From Urophycis tenuis (lineage: Eukaryota > Chordata > Actinopteri > Gadiformes > Phycidae), in the NCBI GenBank assembly GCA_036785325.1, contig JAXIVH010000155.1:328725-392724 (forward strand): DNA of 64,000 bases. The letters run 5' to 3'. Below the pieces are notes generated by a model. It worked only from the letters and a program-made list of their open reading frames with translations. It had not been told where the DNA came from and ran no database searches. Shown here piece by piece: positions 32,406 through 46,200 of this stretch (positions are counted from its first letter, which is position 1; each line of letters begins with the position of its first letter). Both the position numbers and the translations under genes were made by a program.

Positions 32406-35400
32406 CTATCTGGCCATCAGGTGTTTCTTGGTGTTTCTCTCAGGCCTCAGGAGGATGATGAAGCACTTTGGAGCGAAGATGCACAGCAGCAGGCCATAAC
32501 TAGAAGCCAGGATGGCAAAGATCTCCACAGCCACAGAATACTTCCCTGGAGAGCTGATGTAGGCTGGGACAAAGGCCACCCAGACAGCACAGAAGATCAG
32601 CATGCTGAAGGTGATGAACTTTGCCTCATTGAAGTTATCAGGTAGCTTCCTAGCCAGGAAAGCAAGTAGGAGACAGAGGCAGGCTAGGAAGCCTATATAG
32701 CCTAAAACAACTGCAAAGCCCACCACTGAACTCATGGCACACTCTAGGTTAACCTTTGACCCTTGGAAACCAAGGTCACGGTGAGGTATCGGAGGGCTGA
32801 GGGACAGCCATATGGTACAGATGATCACCTAGTTTTAAAAAAAAAACACATACACCTCACTATATCACACATACTGTAAATGATTTTGATCACTAATATC
32901 ATTCATAATATTCACCTGTATGCTGGTACAGACACAGACACTGCTCCTCTGCTGGCCCGGACCGAACCATTTCATCAGGCTTCCAGCTCCTGGCCGAGCT
33001 GAGCGGAAAGCAGCCAGGACCACTATGGTCTTCACCTGAAGGCATGACACGCAGAGGACAAAGCTGATCCCGAAAGCCGCCTGCTGTAAGCGGCAGGACC
33101 ACACGGAGGGACGACCAATGAACACCAGCGAACACAGGAAGCAGAGCTTGAGTGACAGGAGAAGCAGGAAGCTGAGCTCTGAGTTATTTGCACGCACCTG
33201 GAGATGAATTGTGGGACAGAGAAGTTTAATATAAGACAGAGGGATTATCGGATGTTTGTTTCGATGTTACACAAGGCTCTCACCACAGGAGTGTTTCGAT
33301 AGTGGAGGAAAATGACAAACACAGCCGTCGTCACCGCAGCACCAGACACAGCCGCTGCTGTGAGGATGATTCCCATGGTCTCATTAAAAGATAGAAAGTC
33401 CACTTTGCGAGGAATACAGGCAGTGTGCCCCAGGTTGGACCAGGACTCAATAGGACATCGCCTACACTGATAGGAACCTGAGAGAATCATACAGGAAAGA
33501 CACTAAGAAATGGGATGAGAAACATAAAGACTCACCATATTATGTTGACAGTAAAAGGTTTTCAGTAACAGTGGATTTCTTAAAATATCTCAAATAATTA
33601 AATCGGTTTTACTCCCATTACCAGTCTCATTGCTGACCTCTCCATCAGTACAGGGGATACAGTCAAAGCAGCAGACTGGCTCTCCTTTCCTATTGGCTCT
33701 ACGGGTTCCTGGGGGACAGATCTCACTGCATACAGAAATAGGCACCTAAACAATGAAATGAGTGATTAAGATGTTAATAGTGGATTACTTTTGTATTATG
33801 ATCTTGTTTAAGATGGAGTTCACTTTGAGTACCCGACTGGAGCCTGTAGTCCACTGAATAGTTGATTTGTTCAAGTGTAATTCCAAGCCATCAACTCGTC
33901 CAATCAAATCTAGTTTCAGTGACCCATCGACGGTGGTCTTCCAGTTGACCAGGTCATAAGCAGCCGGGATGTCAGCTCCTTGGAAGAAAAACTCCTCCCC
34001 ATTTGGCGTAGTGAAGTTCACCTTGCTGAGGTGCTCTAACAACTAAGAAAAATAACGTAATCAGTTAATCAGTTAAATACAAAAATACATTTTAATCCTA
34101 AATTATTCATGAAACAAATCGAGATTTGAGCTATTAAAAGAACTAGAAAAAATAAAGCACATTATATAATTGTACCTCTTTTCGTTTAAGGTTAAAAGCT
34201 GAGCCACAGGTGCTGTTAGTTCTTGGAGAACTGTCTTCATCTGGGCACAAGAGATGTTTATGGAGAGCGTGGGCTGCAGCATATACAGCCAGGTAGGCAT
34301 TATATGTGGCCCTTAAATGGGAAGTATCAGTAAAAACATTCTCTACCCCTTCCAGAGTCTCTCTCCCACTGCACAGCGGTAGGAAAGCTGGGCTAGAACC
34401 CCTTGCTGTAGTTGAACTATCAGACATGGACTGAGGATTTGAAAATATCGTTGAAAGACTACATCCAAACTCTTTTTCCCAGTATTCTCTCAAAAGCAAA
34501 TCACCAGGACGATCAGAGGGTTTTAGGCTGTGGAGGAAACGTTTAAATCCTGGTATCCTTGCACTTCGAATAGCAACACCTAACACACCGCTTGCCACGT
34601 TCAAAATGGCAACATCTTGTAAAAGATCACTGCTAGTGCTCCAAGCCTCACTGGCTAGGAACTGTCTATCAGTCACCTACCAAGAGAGAAGAGAACATCA
34701 TCAAAGAGAAAATATAATTTACCATCCTCAAATATAACATCCAACACATGTATTTGGGAATTTCATGAAAGCCTCTCACATTTCTCTTGGCAAGTTCTAG
34801 AAACAACTCCCCCACATCTGTAAACCAGCAGAAGATCAGTATCACTCTTGCAGAGGAATGCTGAATCGTGGAAGCTGCACGTTTAGCATCTTCCTCAATA
34901 GTCTCCCTGCTAAGAGATTCTGAAAAAGCCAAACACACTCCTGATCCCTCAATCTCCTCCTGAAATGACTGAAAATTACAAAAAAAAATATAAGAAATTA
35001 CCTTAAAATACATCAAAATAAAACACATGGAAAAAGGCAGATTTCAGATTATTGCTTAAAGACAAATAAAGCATCCATTAAAATAACCTGAATTGCCAGA
35101 CGGCCATAATCATTGTCTGCAAAGACTGCTCCAATCCATGTCCAGTTGAATAGTATTGCAAGTCGGGCCATGGTCTTAGCCTGGTAGACATCACTAGGAA
35201 TGGTCCTGAAGAAGTTAGGAAACCGATGTCTGTTGCTAAGACAGGGACAGCTAGCAAGGTAGCTAATCTAAGAGGAGGGAAATTATATCACAGATATTCT
35301 CGATCAATTGTTAAAGCAACATTATGAAGTAGACAAGGAACTGGACACTTGCTAAAACACTGATGGTGAAACTTACTACTGGAACAGAGAGAGAGGCCAG

Positions 35401-36256
35401 TGTCCTAGAAAGTATTATGGCAGTTGTAGAAGAAGCCCCACCGATGATCACAGGTACAGACGGGCCCCCTGATGAAATAAATTCATAAAAAGTCAAGTCA
35501 AGGGCAGAAAATCAATCAACAAAACATGTGGAGGAGACCTCATCATACTAATCTCTCATTGTACCTGTCATATCTGAAGATGGTCCAGATACATGAGATT
35601 GTGGTAGGTTGGCTGTGTAGTTACAACTCTCCCTCTCCCCCCCAACCAGTGAGAAAGCTCCATGCAGCACCCAGGGGTGCCGGGCACAGCAGTCGAATAT
35701 ACGGTAGTTGAGCTTCACACCAGGAAGAATGAGGGGGTTTCTGTTGATTTCTTCCACTGCAAACTCCATGGCGTAGGCAGCCTTCAGTGTCTCCACTTGT
35801 AACCTAATACCACAGGGAAGAGGCTTACCACCAGCAATAATGTCAACCACGGATTACTCAGGTGCAAATGTACATACAGTACATGAATTATTGTGTATTT
35901 AAAGAAGAACAGACATATCATCGTAGGCATCCAATTGATGAATGTTCAATTTTTTTTTTACAAATCACACGAGATGAGTGCCTTTACCCAGTGCATGGAT
36001 TGTAGAATGGTGGCTTAATAAATTCCTGGTCTATAACTGGCGGTTGGTAATGAAGGTTAAACAGCCCTCCAATGACAACGTCTCCATCCTGACCCTGGTT
36101 GAACTCCTCCACTCTTGAGCCCCAGCGAGAGCACGTGGAGGTCTGCACCCCCTCCAGACCCACCCTGAGCCCCACATCCCTGCTCACCATCACAACAAGC
36201 AGCAGGGAGGGAGCCCTGGAGGACCACACAGTCAGCAGCAGAGACACCCAAGACAT
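32406..36256 (-). CDS. V2R-like olfactory receptor (OlfC) gene 2
   Basis: This is the second complete receptor. Exons (5' to 3'): 36256-35988, 35803-35565, 35468-35377, 35267-35088, 34968-34780, 34676-34176, 34042-33833, 33745-33622, 33477-33284, 33197-32916 and 32828-32406. They sum to 2703 bases, open throughout (900 residues). Exon lengths equal those of gene 1 except exon 2 (239, one codon shorter) and exon 6 (501, eleven codons shorter, in the variable loop after FGCSLS). Domains: signal peptide, flytrap with [10 protein letters not shown], nine-cysteine region, seven helices. Intron 9 is only 86 bp. An upstream in-frame ATG at 36316 (MTLRLQSQ) is shared with genes 3 and 4; I prefer the MSW start as the signal peptide. 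Exons 10 and 11 are nearly identical to those of the other copies. Confidence 0.92.
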
Positions 36257-37741
36257 GGGCGGACCGGACGCTAATAATATCAAAGAGCACGATTGAGACT
36301 GGAGTCTCAAAGTCAAATTACATCAACTTTGATTTTAAATGAACTGCAGCATTGAAAAAAGGGCAAATAACATGCAATAGAAGTATATCCTTCTGAAAAA
36401 AACAGATCAAGTTTCAATGGATGTCGAAAGACACAGCTGTAGAAACATTGAAAATAACAAAGTATGTAAATAAGCTATAAGCTAAGATATTCGTAGCTCA
36501 CAATTCAGAAGTGCAAATATCTTTTCACCCTAAATTGCAAAAAAATTTAAAAGTAAAAAAAGACCCTACATGTTCACCCTACAATGCAATTATTGCAATT
36601 TAAGTGTTCATCTTTTGCTGTATTTTCAAATGGCAGGCAATGGTATCTATTCTGACATACCGTAAGTCTGAGGCAATCCTTACTGCTGCGCTGGGTTCTA
36701 TAAATGTGGTAACACATTGAGTCTTTGTAAACAAGATGACATATTCACCTACATGTGAAGCCACTCCCCTTTAGAGAGAATAATTATGTTACTGAGTGAT
36801 CTGTGACAAACTTGGTGTGTTACAAAAGGAATCCATCATGAACATAATATGTCATTGAAGGCTGTTTTGACACATTTTAATAAAATCACTAACTCTCTAA
36901 AGCAATATTGTAAGAAGTGCAAAGTATTCGGTACTCAAGAACTCCAGAGAGCAACATTTTAAACAATATATTTTAAAAAGAGTTGAACAAATGGCAAAAT
37001 TAACTATTGTGTTGAACCATATTGATATATAAAACTAAATTATTTTAGCCACGCAATGTTAATTTTGAGGTGCCACTGTTTGATACTAAAATGGGTTATC
37101 TTCACAAGTGCCATCTGAAAACTTAAACCCAGTTCTTTATATATTTATTATTTGCAATTATGAATTAAGGTATGAAGTTTTCAAATGAAAACCATTGATC
37201 TGTAAATTTCTTTAAAAATATTAGTTTACCAAACACTTGGTTCCTAAAATGTAGTATATTGCTAAATCCAATTATTTTTAAGAATTACAATAAATATTGT
37301 TCATGCTTATGCACCATGACAATTTGTATCATGTTATAGATTATAAATGATAAGTCAATACAAATGTTTCCTGATTACAGAATGACATTTTAAGGACATT
37401 ACATTGAATAACAAATGTAGATCTTTGTTGACAGCAAGAGATAACTTGAAGAGATGAATAGATGTTTACATGTGGGCACACCATTTTTGTAAAGAATATC
37501 CCACTTCAAAAACTGTTATACATCTTAAACTAATACTAGGGATAATAAGATTTAAGAAAGTTAAACATTAGCATTCAAACAATAAAGATGGGATACACTT
37601 GATAACATATTAAACAATACATCAGAAAACTGAATATAGATTTTTTTTCTCTTTACAATATGGAGACTACTTTTTGTTTCTCTTGAGACACATGCAGTTA
37701 GGATTAATTAGCTGCCTACCCTAGTGCATATTCACATTTTC
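36257..37741. other. Spacer between receptor genes 2 and 3
   Basis: AT-rich, without a gene. It resembles the 41797-43205 spacer in many short blocks, so it was probably duplicated along with the receptor unit. It contains the TATA-like element at 36696-36704. Confidence 0.6.
36696..36704 (-). promoter_or_regulatory. Putative TATA box of receptor gene 2
   Basis: On the minus strand TTTATAGAACCCAGCGCAG, with a conserved upstream GTCATCTTGTTTAC block, lies about 445 bp before the MSW codon. The same arrangement precedes genes 3 and 4. A 5' UTR intron may account for the distance. Confidence 0.5.
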
Positions 37742-40700
37742 CTATCTGGCCATCAGGTGTTTCTTGGTGTTTCTCTCAGGCCTCAGGAGGATGATGAAGC
37801 ACTTTGGAGCGAAGATGCACAGCAGCAGGCCATAACTAGAAGCCAGGATGGCAAAGATCTCCACAGCCACAGAATACTTCCCTGGAGAGCTGATGTAGGC
37901 TGGGACAAAGGCCACCCAGACAGCACAGAAGATCAGCATGCTGAAGGTGATGAACTTGGCCTCATTGAAGTTATCAGGTAGCTTCCTAGCCAGGAAAGCA
38001 AGTAGGAGACAGAGGCAGGCTAGGAAGCCTATGTAGCCTAAAACAACTGCAAAGCCCACCACTGAACTCATGGCACACTCTAGGTTAACCTTTGACCCCT
38101 GGAAACCAAGGTCGCGATGAGGTATCGGAGGGCTGAGGGACAGCCATATGGTACAGATGACCACCTAGTTTAAAAAAGAACATAAACCTCACTATATCTC
38201 ACACACCTTAAATGATTATTATGACTAATATCATACATAATATTCACCTGTATGCTGGTAAAGACACAGACACTGCCTATCTGCTGGCCCGGACCAAACC
38301 ATTTCATCAGGCTTCCAGCTCCTGGCCGAGCTGAGCGGAAAGCAGCCAGGACCACTATGGTCTTCACCTGAAGGCATGACACGCAGAGGACAAAGCTGAT
38401 CCCGAAAGCCGCCTGCTGTAAGCGGCAGGACCACACAGAGGGACGACCAATGAACACCAGCGAACACAGGAAGCAGAGCTTGAGTGACAGGAGAAGCAGG
38501 AAGCTGAGCTCTGAGTTATTTGCACGCACCTGGAGGTGGAATACGAGAAAGAACATGGTTAACATGACTACCTTATAGTTAAAAGGTAAAGGATGTATGC
38601 ACTGAGTCCTCCTCACCACAGGTGTGTTATGGTAGTACAAAAAAATAACAAAAACAGCTGTAGTGACCACAACACCGGACACAGCTGCTGTTGTCAGGAC
38701 AATTCCCATTGTCTCATTAAAAGACAGGAAGTCCACTTTGCGAGGAATACAGGCAGTGTGTGCCAGGTTGGACCAGAACTCAATAGGACATTGCCTGCAC
38801 TGATGGGAACCTGAGAGGACCACACAGGAAAGACAACAAAGTAATGGGACGAAATTCTAGCTGTGCTAAAGACATTAGCCTACACTAATGTGAATTTGTC
38901 ACCTGAAACACACATATTGAATGTATGGTGTTTTTGTTGCTTACCAGTCTCATTGCTGACCTCTCCATCAGTACAGGGGATGCAGTCAAAGCAGCAGACT
39001 GGCTCTCCTTTCCTATTGGCTCTACGGGTTCCAGGGGGGCAGATCTCACTGCATACAGAAATAGGCACCTAAACAATGAAATATTGAGTGATTAAGGTGT
39101 TAATACAGTATTGGATTGCTACTGTATTATTAACTTTTTTAAGACGGCTTTCACTTTGACTACCCGACTGGAGCCTGTAGTCCACTGAATAGTTGATTTG
39201 TTCAAGTGTAATTTCAAGCCATCAACTCGACCAATCACAACTAGTTTCAGTGACCCATCAGTGGTGGTCTTCCAGTTGACCAGGTCATAAGCAGCCGGGA
39301 TGTCGGCTCCCTGGAAGAAGAACTCCTCCCCGTTTGGCGCAGTGAAGTTCACCTTGCTCAGATTCTCTAACAACTAAGGACAACAAATGGTCATCAGGAG
39401 GATAACCTATTCCAATAAAACATTTATGAGACCTAGTTCTCCAGACAATATGTGAAACAAATATGTCCTACAATGAAACATCAAATATCTTGACATGAAA
39501 TCCCCCCTGTTGGAAAATAAATATTGGTGTCAAGTTACTTGTACCTCTTTCTGTGTGATGTTATAAGGTGAGCTACAGGTAGAGCTGTTGTCTCTTGGAG
39601 AACTGTCTTTATCTGGACATGAGAGTAGGCTGTGCAGAGCGTGGGCTGCAGCATAGACAGCCAGGTAAACATTGTATGTGACCCTCAAGTTGGAAGTGGC
39701 AGTGAAAAGACTTTCTAGCCCTTCTAGGGTTTCTCTGCCAGTGCACAGCGGCAGGACAGGGGCCCATGGAGAGCTGTTGGCAGGAGACACAGTGGGGATA
39801 TTTGTAGTTGAACTGTAAGACATAGACTGAGGGTGTGATGGTGTCGTTGAAAGGGTACATCCAAACTCCTTTTCCCACAATTCCCGTAAAAATAAATCGC
39901 CAGGACGATCAGAGGGTTTTAGGCCGTGGAGAAAATGGTTAAATCCTGGTATTCTTGCACTTCGAATAGCAACACCTAACACACCGCTTGCCACGTTCAA
40001 AATGGCAACATCTTGTAAAAGATCACTGCTAGTGCTCCAAGCCTCACTGGCTATGAACTGTCTATCAGTCACCTGCAAAGAGAGAAGAGAACATCATTCA
40101 ACAAACAACAACAAATTCTGAAGTATTTGTTATCTCATTAGTCCAACACATGCATTTGAGTATTTCATAAAAAGCCTCTCACGTTCCTCTTGGCCAGTTG
40201 TAGAAACAACACCCTCACATCTGTGTACCAGCAGAAGATCAGAATAACTCTTGCAGTGGAATGCTGAATCACGGAAGCTGCACGTTTAGCATCTTCCTCA
40301 ATAGTCTCCCTGCTCATCGGTTCTGAAAAGGCCAAACACACTCCTGATCCCTCAATCTCCTCCTGGAATGCCTGAAAATAGCAAGATAACTAAATGTATC
40401 AGAAGGTCTAATCATATGATAATAGATTACTCTTGGCATAACTGTCTTATTGATAGCTACAAAGAAAACATGTGGTCTAAATGTAAGAACCTGAATTGCC
40501 AGACGACCATAGTCATTGTTTTCAATGACTGCGCCAATCCAAGTCCAACGGAAGAGTATTGCAAGTCGGGCCATGGTCTTAGCCTGGTAGACATCACTGG
40601 GAATGGTCCTGAAGAAGTTAGGAAACCGACGTCTGTTGCTAAGACAGGGACAGCTAGCAAGGTAGCTAATCTAAAAGGGGAAACATAAAACGTAAATAGC

Positions 40701-41736
40701 CTAGACTCTATGTATTAATCAACTGTTAAAGTAAGATGTGTCAAAATCAAACTCAAGATAAGGAAATAGATAATGTAATTCAATGGTTTGTCACACATTG
40801 TTGACAGTAAAACTCACTAATGGAACAGAGAGAGAGGCCAGTGTCCTAGACAGTATTATGGCTGTTGTAGAAGAAGCCCCACCGATGATCACAGGTACAG
40901 ACGGGCCCCCTGATTAAATGAATGCATACAAAGTCAAGTCACGGGCAGGAAATCAATCAACAAATCATGAGGAGAAGACCTCATCATACTAATCTCTTAT
41001 TGTACCGCTCATATCTGAAGATGGTCCAGATACATGAGATTGTGGTAGGTTGGCTGTGGAGTTACAACTCTCCCTCTCTCCCCCAACCAGTGAGAAAGCT
41101 CCTTGCAGCACCCAGGGGTGGAGAGAACAACTGTCGAGGATACGGTAGTTGAGCTTCACACCAGGCAGAATGAGGGGGTTTCTGTTGATTTCTTCCACTG
41201 CAAACTCCATGGCATAGGCAGCTTTCAACATCTCCACCTGCAATCTAATAACACATGGAAGAAGTTATATGCAATAGAAATTAGGAGAGTGATCAATGCA
41301 ATATTTTTAACTGTAGGAAAGCACTCTTCAGGTGTACAGTATACCAATTTAAATTCATAATTTGGAATTTGAAGAGAGCAGACAGATTCTCAGCATATAG
41401 CTGATTGATGAATGTATACATAATATTTATTAAACATACTGAAACACATTTTGATGAGTGCCTTTACCCAGTGCATGGATTGTAGAATGGTGGCTTAATA
41501 AATTCCTGGTCTATAACTGGCGGTTGGTAATGAAGGTTAAACAGCCCTCCGATGACAACGTCTCCATCCTGACCCTGGTTGAACTCCTCCACTCTTGATC
41601 CCCAGCGAGAGCAGGTGGAGGTCTGCACCGCCTCCAGACCCACCCTGAGCCCCACATCCCTGCTCACCATCACAACAAGCAGCAGGGAGGGAGCCCTGGA
41701 GGACCACACAGTCAGCAGCAGAGACACCCAAGACAT
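37742..41736 (-). CDS. V2R-like olfactory receptor (OlfC) gene 3
   Basis: This is the third complete receptor. Exons (5' to 3'): 41736-41468, 41244-41006, 40909-40818, 40670-40491, 40371-40183, 40072-39545, 39373-39164, 39068-38945, 38810-38617, 38529-38248 and 38164-37742. They sum to 2730 bases, open (909 residues). Splice sites and phases match genes 1, 2 and 4. Intron 9 is 87 bp and happens to have no stop in frame, so exons 9 and 10 read as one 217-codon frame; the GT/AG borders and the other copies show it is an intron. Flytrap pocket block reads GGASSTTA as in genes 2 and 4. Overall closest by eye to gene 4. Confidence 0.92.
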
Positions 41737-43205
41737 GGGCGGACCGGACGCTAATAATATCAAGGAGCACGATTGAGACTGGAGTCTCAAAGTCAAATTA
41801 CATCAACCATGATTTTAACTGAATTGCAGCATTTAAATGAAGGACAAATAACATGCAGCAAATGAAATGCAGTAGTTTATGTATTTCCTTCTGGAAAAAA
41901 AGCATCAATATGAATGGATGTCAAAAGCTGCAACTGTTAAAACATTTAAATAAATAAAATATGTAAATTTGGCAAATAAATCTATCACTCAATTCAGAAT
42001 TGCCAAATACCCCTTCACCCAAAAATGCACAAATAAAAAAAAGGTATAAAAAGACCCCACATTTTCACCCTAGAATGCAACAACAAGTGTTCATCTCTTG
42101 CTCTATTTTCAAATGGCAGGTGATGTTCTAACGTACTGAAAGTCTGAGCCAACGCTAACTGCTGCACTGGGTTCTATAAATGCGGTAACGCCTTGAGTCT
42201 TCGTAAACAAGATGACATCTTCATATCCATGTAAAGCCACTCCTATTGAGGGAAAACAATTATGTTACTGAGTGATACATCACTGATAAACTTGGTGTGT
42301 AAGAAACGGGATCCATTATAAATATCATAACATGTCATCAAACGTGGTTTTGAAATGTTTTTGAAAATCACTACCTCTCTAAAGCAATATTGTAATAAGT
42401 GCAAAGTATTGGACACTCAAGTACTTGAGAACAATATTTTAAACAGACTATATTTTAATGCCAGACTTGAACGTACGGCAAAATTAACTATTGTGTTCAG
42501 TAATTTTGATATATAAAACAAAACCTTTCTAGCCAAGATACTTTTTCTTTAAGTAAGCAAGTTTTTTGAGTTGCCACTGTTGGATGCTGAAATGGGCTAT
42601 ATTCACAAGTACCATCTGATAAACTGGAAACCCAGTACTCTCTGTATATGTTGTTTACAATTACTTAATTAATTGATGTATGAATTAAATACTCAACTGA
42701 AAATCATACATCTGAAAATGTCTATAAAAACATAAGGTTTCCAAATACTTGGTTCCTAAATCCAATCATTTATCAGAATTACAATAAATATAGTTCATGT
42801 TTATGCACTATGACAATTTGTATTATGTTATCGATTAAAAATTATCAACTCAAAACAAACATTTCGTGATTACATCATTATTTTTTAATGACGTTACGTT
42901 CAATAACAAATGTAGATTTTTCTTGAGATAACTTAATAAATGTTACATGTGGTTGGAATACTTTGGTTACGAGAATCCCTCTTGAGAAACAGAAGTATGA
43001 ATATGATGTGAGAAAGTGAAAAGTTATTCTTCAACAATAAAAATGCTATACATTTGACAACATATTAAACAATAAGTATACAAGTTTATTTAGATATTTG
43101 ATAATTATTAAATTATTTACTCTTCAGAGTCTACTTTATATGTCTCTTGAGATACATGAAGTTAGTGTTAATTTGCTGCCTATCCTTGTGCATATTAACA
43201 TTTTC
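41737..43205. other. Spacer between receptor genes 3 and 4
   Basis: AT-rich, no gene. Matches the 36257-37741 spacer in order and in many short blocks, marking an ancestral tandem unit of about 5.4 kb. Contains the TATA-like element at 42172-42180. Confidence 0.6.
42172..42180 (-). promoter_or_regulatory. Putative TATA box of receptor gene 3
   Basis: TTTATAGAACCCAGTGCAG on the minus strand, about 440 bp before the MSW codon, inside the block conserved with genes 2 and 4. Confidence 0.5.
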
Positions 43206-46200
43206 CTATCTGGCCATCAGGTGTTTCTTGGTGTTTCTCTCAGGCCTCAGGAGGATGATGAAGCACTTTGGAGCGAAGATGCACAGCAGCAGGCCATAAC
43301 TAGAAGCCAGGATGGCAAAGATCTCCACAGCCACAGAATACTTCCCTGGAGAGCTGATGTAGGCTGGGACAAAGGCCACCCAGACAGCACAGAAGATCAG
43401 CATGCTGAAGGTAATGAACTTGGCCTCATTGAAGTTATCAGGTAGCTTCCTAGCCAAGAAAGCAAGTAGAAGACAGAGGCAGGCTAGGAAGCCTATGTAG
43501 CCTAAAACAACTGCAAAGCCCACCACTGAACTCATGGCACACTCTAGGTTAACCTTTGACCCTTGGAAACCAAGGTCACGATGAGGTATCGGAGGGCTGA
43601 GGGACAGCCATATGGTACAGATGATCACCTAGTTTAAAAAAAAAAACATACATCTCACTATATCTTACACACTGTAAATAATTATTATGACTAATGTACG
43701 TAGTACTCACCTGTATGCTGGTAAAGACACAGACACTGCCTCTCTGCTGGCCCGGACCAAACCATTTCATCAGGCTTCCAGCTCCTGGCCGAGCTGAGCG
43801 GAAAGCAGCCAGGACCACTATGGTCTTCACCTGAAGGCATGACACGCAGAGGACAAAGCTGATCCCGAAAGCCGCCTGCTGTAAGCGGCAGGACCACACT
43901 GAGGGACGACCAATGAACACCAGCGAACACAGGAAGCAGAGCTTGAGTGACAGGAGAAGCAGGAAGCTGAGCTCTGAGTTATTTGCACGCACCTGGAGAT
44001 GGAAGATGAGAGACAACACGATTTACATGACTAACTTATTGTTACAGGATCAAACATGGAGGTGGAACATGAGAGACAACACGATTAACAAGACCCACTT
44101 ATTGTTACAAGGTAAAACATGGATGTATGCACTGAGCCCTCACCACAGGAGTGTTATGGTAGCACAAAAAGATAACAAAAACAGCTGTAGTGACCACAAC
44201 ACCAGACACAGCTGCTGTTGTCAGTACAATTCCCATTGTCTCATTAAAAGACAGGAAGTCCACTTTGCGAGGAATACAAGTAGTCTGCCCTGGGTTGGAC
44301 CAGAACTCAATAGGACATCGCCTACAGTGATGGGAACCTGAGAGGACCATACAGGAAAGAAAGCTAAGAAATGGGATGACAGCTGTGTTAAAGACATTAG
44401 CCTACACTAAAGTGCAGTAACATTACAATTTCTCACCTGAAAAACACAAATTGAATGTATTGTGTTTTTGTGCCTTACCAGTCTCATTGCTGACCTCTCC
44501 ATCAGTACAGGGGATACAGTCAAAGCAGCAGACTGGCTCTCCTTTCCTATTGGCTCTACGGGTTCCTGGGGGGCAGATCTCACTGCATATAGAAATAGGC
44601 ACCTAAACATGAAAAAAATAAATGGGCCAGGTGTTAATATTGGATTGCTATTGTATTATTAAGTTGTTTAAGATGGCTTTCACTTTGACTACCCGACTGG
44701 AGCCTGTTGTCCACTGGATAGTTGATTTGTTCAAGTGTAATTTCAAGCCATCAACTCGACCAATCACAACTAGTTTCAGTGACCCATCAGCAGTGGTCTT
44801 CCAGTTGACCAGGTCATAAGCAGCCGGGATGTCGGCTCCTTGGAAGAAGAACTCCTCCCCGTTTGGCGCAGTGAAGTTCACCTTGCTCAGATTCTCTAAC
44901 AACTAAGAAAAACATATGGTCATTCGTAGAAAAACCTAGTCCAAGAAAACCTTTGAGACCTAGTTCTCCAAATGTGTGAAACAATGTGTCCTACATTCAA
45001 AACATCAACTACCTTAACAATAAATCCCAACTGTGTCCTCAAAATCATTCTTTGTGTCAAGTTAATTGTACCTCTTTCTGTGTCATTTTATAAGGTGAGC
45101 TACAGGTGGAGCTGTTGTCTCTTGGAGAACTGTCTTTATCTGGGCATGAGAGAAGGCTGTGCAGAGCGTGGGCTGCAGCATACAAAGCCAGGTAGGTATT
45201 ATATGCAGCCCTTAAACTGGTAGTGTCAGTAAAAATATTCTCTACGCCCTCAAGGGTCTCTCTTCCAGTGCACGGTGATGGGGAAGCCGCCAGGGGAGGG
45301 CTGTTGGCAGGTGACACAGTGGAGATGTTTGTAGTTGAACTGTGAGACGTGGACTGAGGATGTGACGGTGTCGTTGAAAGGCTACATCCAAACTCCTTTT
45401 CCCACAATTCCCGTAAAAATAGATCCCCAGGCCGATTAGAGGGTTTTAGGCTGTGGAGAAAACGTTTAAATCCTGGTATGCTTGCACTTCGAATAGCAAC
45501 ACCTAACACACCCCTTGCCACGTCCAAAATGGCAACATCTTGTAGAAGATCACTGCTCGTGCTCCAAGCCTCACTGGCTATGAACTGTCTACCAGTCACC
45601 TGCAAAGAGAAAGGAGAACATCATTCAACAAACAGAAATGTATGAAGTATTTGTTTTCTCATTAATCCAACACATGCATTTGGGTATTTTATAAAAAGCC
45701 TCTCACGTTCCTCTTGGCCAGTTCTAGAAACAACACCCTCACATCTGTGTACCAGCAGAAGATCAGAATAACTCTAGCAGTGGAATGCTGAATAATGGTA
45801 GCTGCACGTTTGGCATCTTTCACAATGGTCTCCCTGTTCATTGGTTCTGAAAAAGCCAAACACACTCCTGATCCCTCGATCTCCTCCTGAAATGTCTAAA
45901 AATAGCAAGAGAACAAAATATATCAGGTTTTACCATAGGATTGATGCTTCTCACCATAAGTTTCTCTTTCATAGCTACAAAGACAACATGATATCTAAAA
46001 GTAAGAACCTGAATTGCCAGACGACCATAGTCATTGTTTGCAATGACTGCTCCAATCCAAGTCCAGTTGAAGAGTATTGCAAGTCGGGCCATGGTCTTAG
46101 CCTGGTAGACATCACTGGGAATGGTCCTGAAGAAGTTAGGAAAACGATGTCTGTTGCTAAGACAGGGACAGCTAGCAAGGTAGCTAATCTAAAAGGGGAA

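Noticed and set aside
38530..38616. A continuous 217-codon frame in receptor 3 suggesting no intron 9
   Set aside because: The GT/AG borders and 86-731 bp introns at the same place in the other genes show an intron that happens to lack stops.
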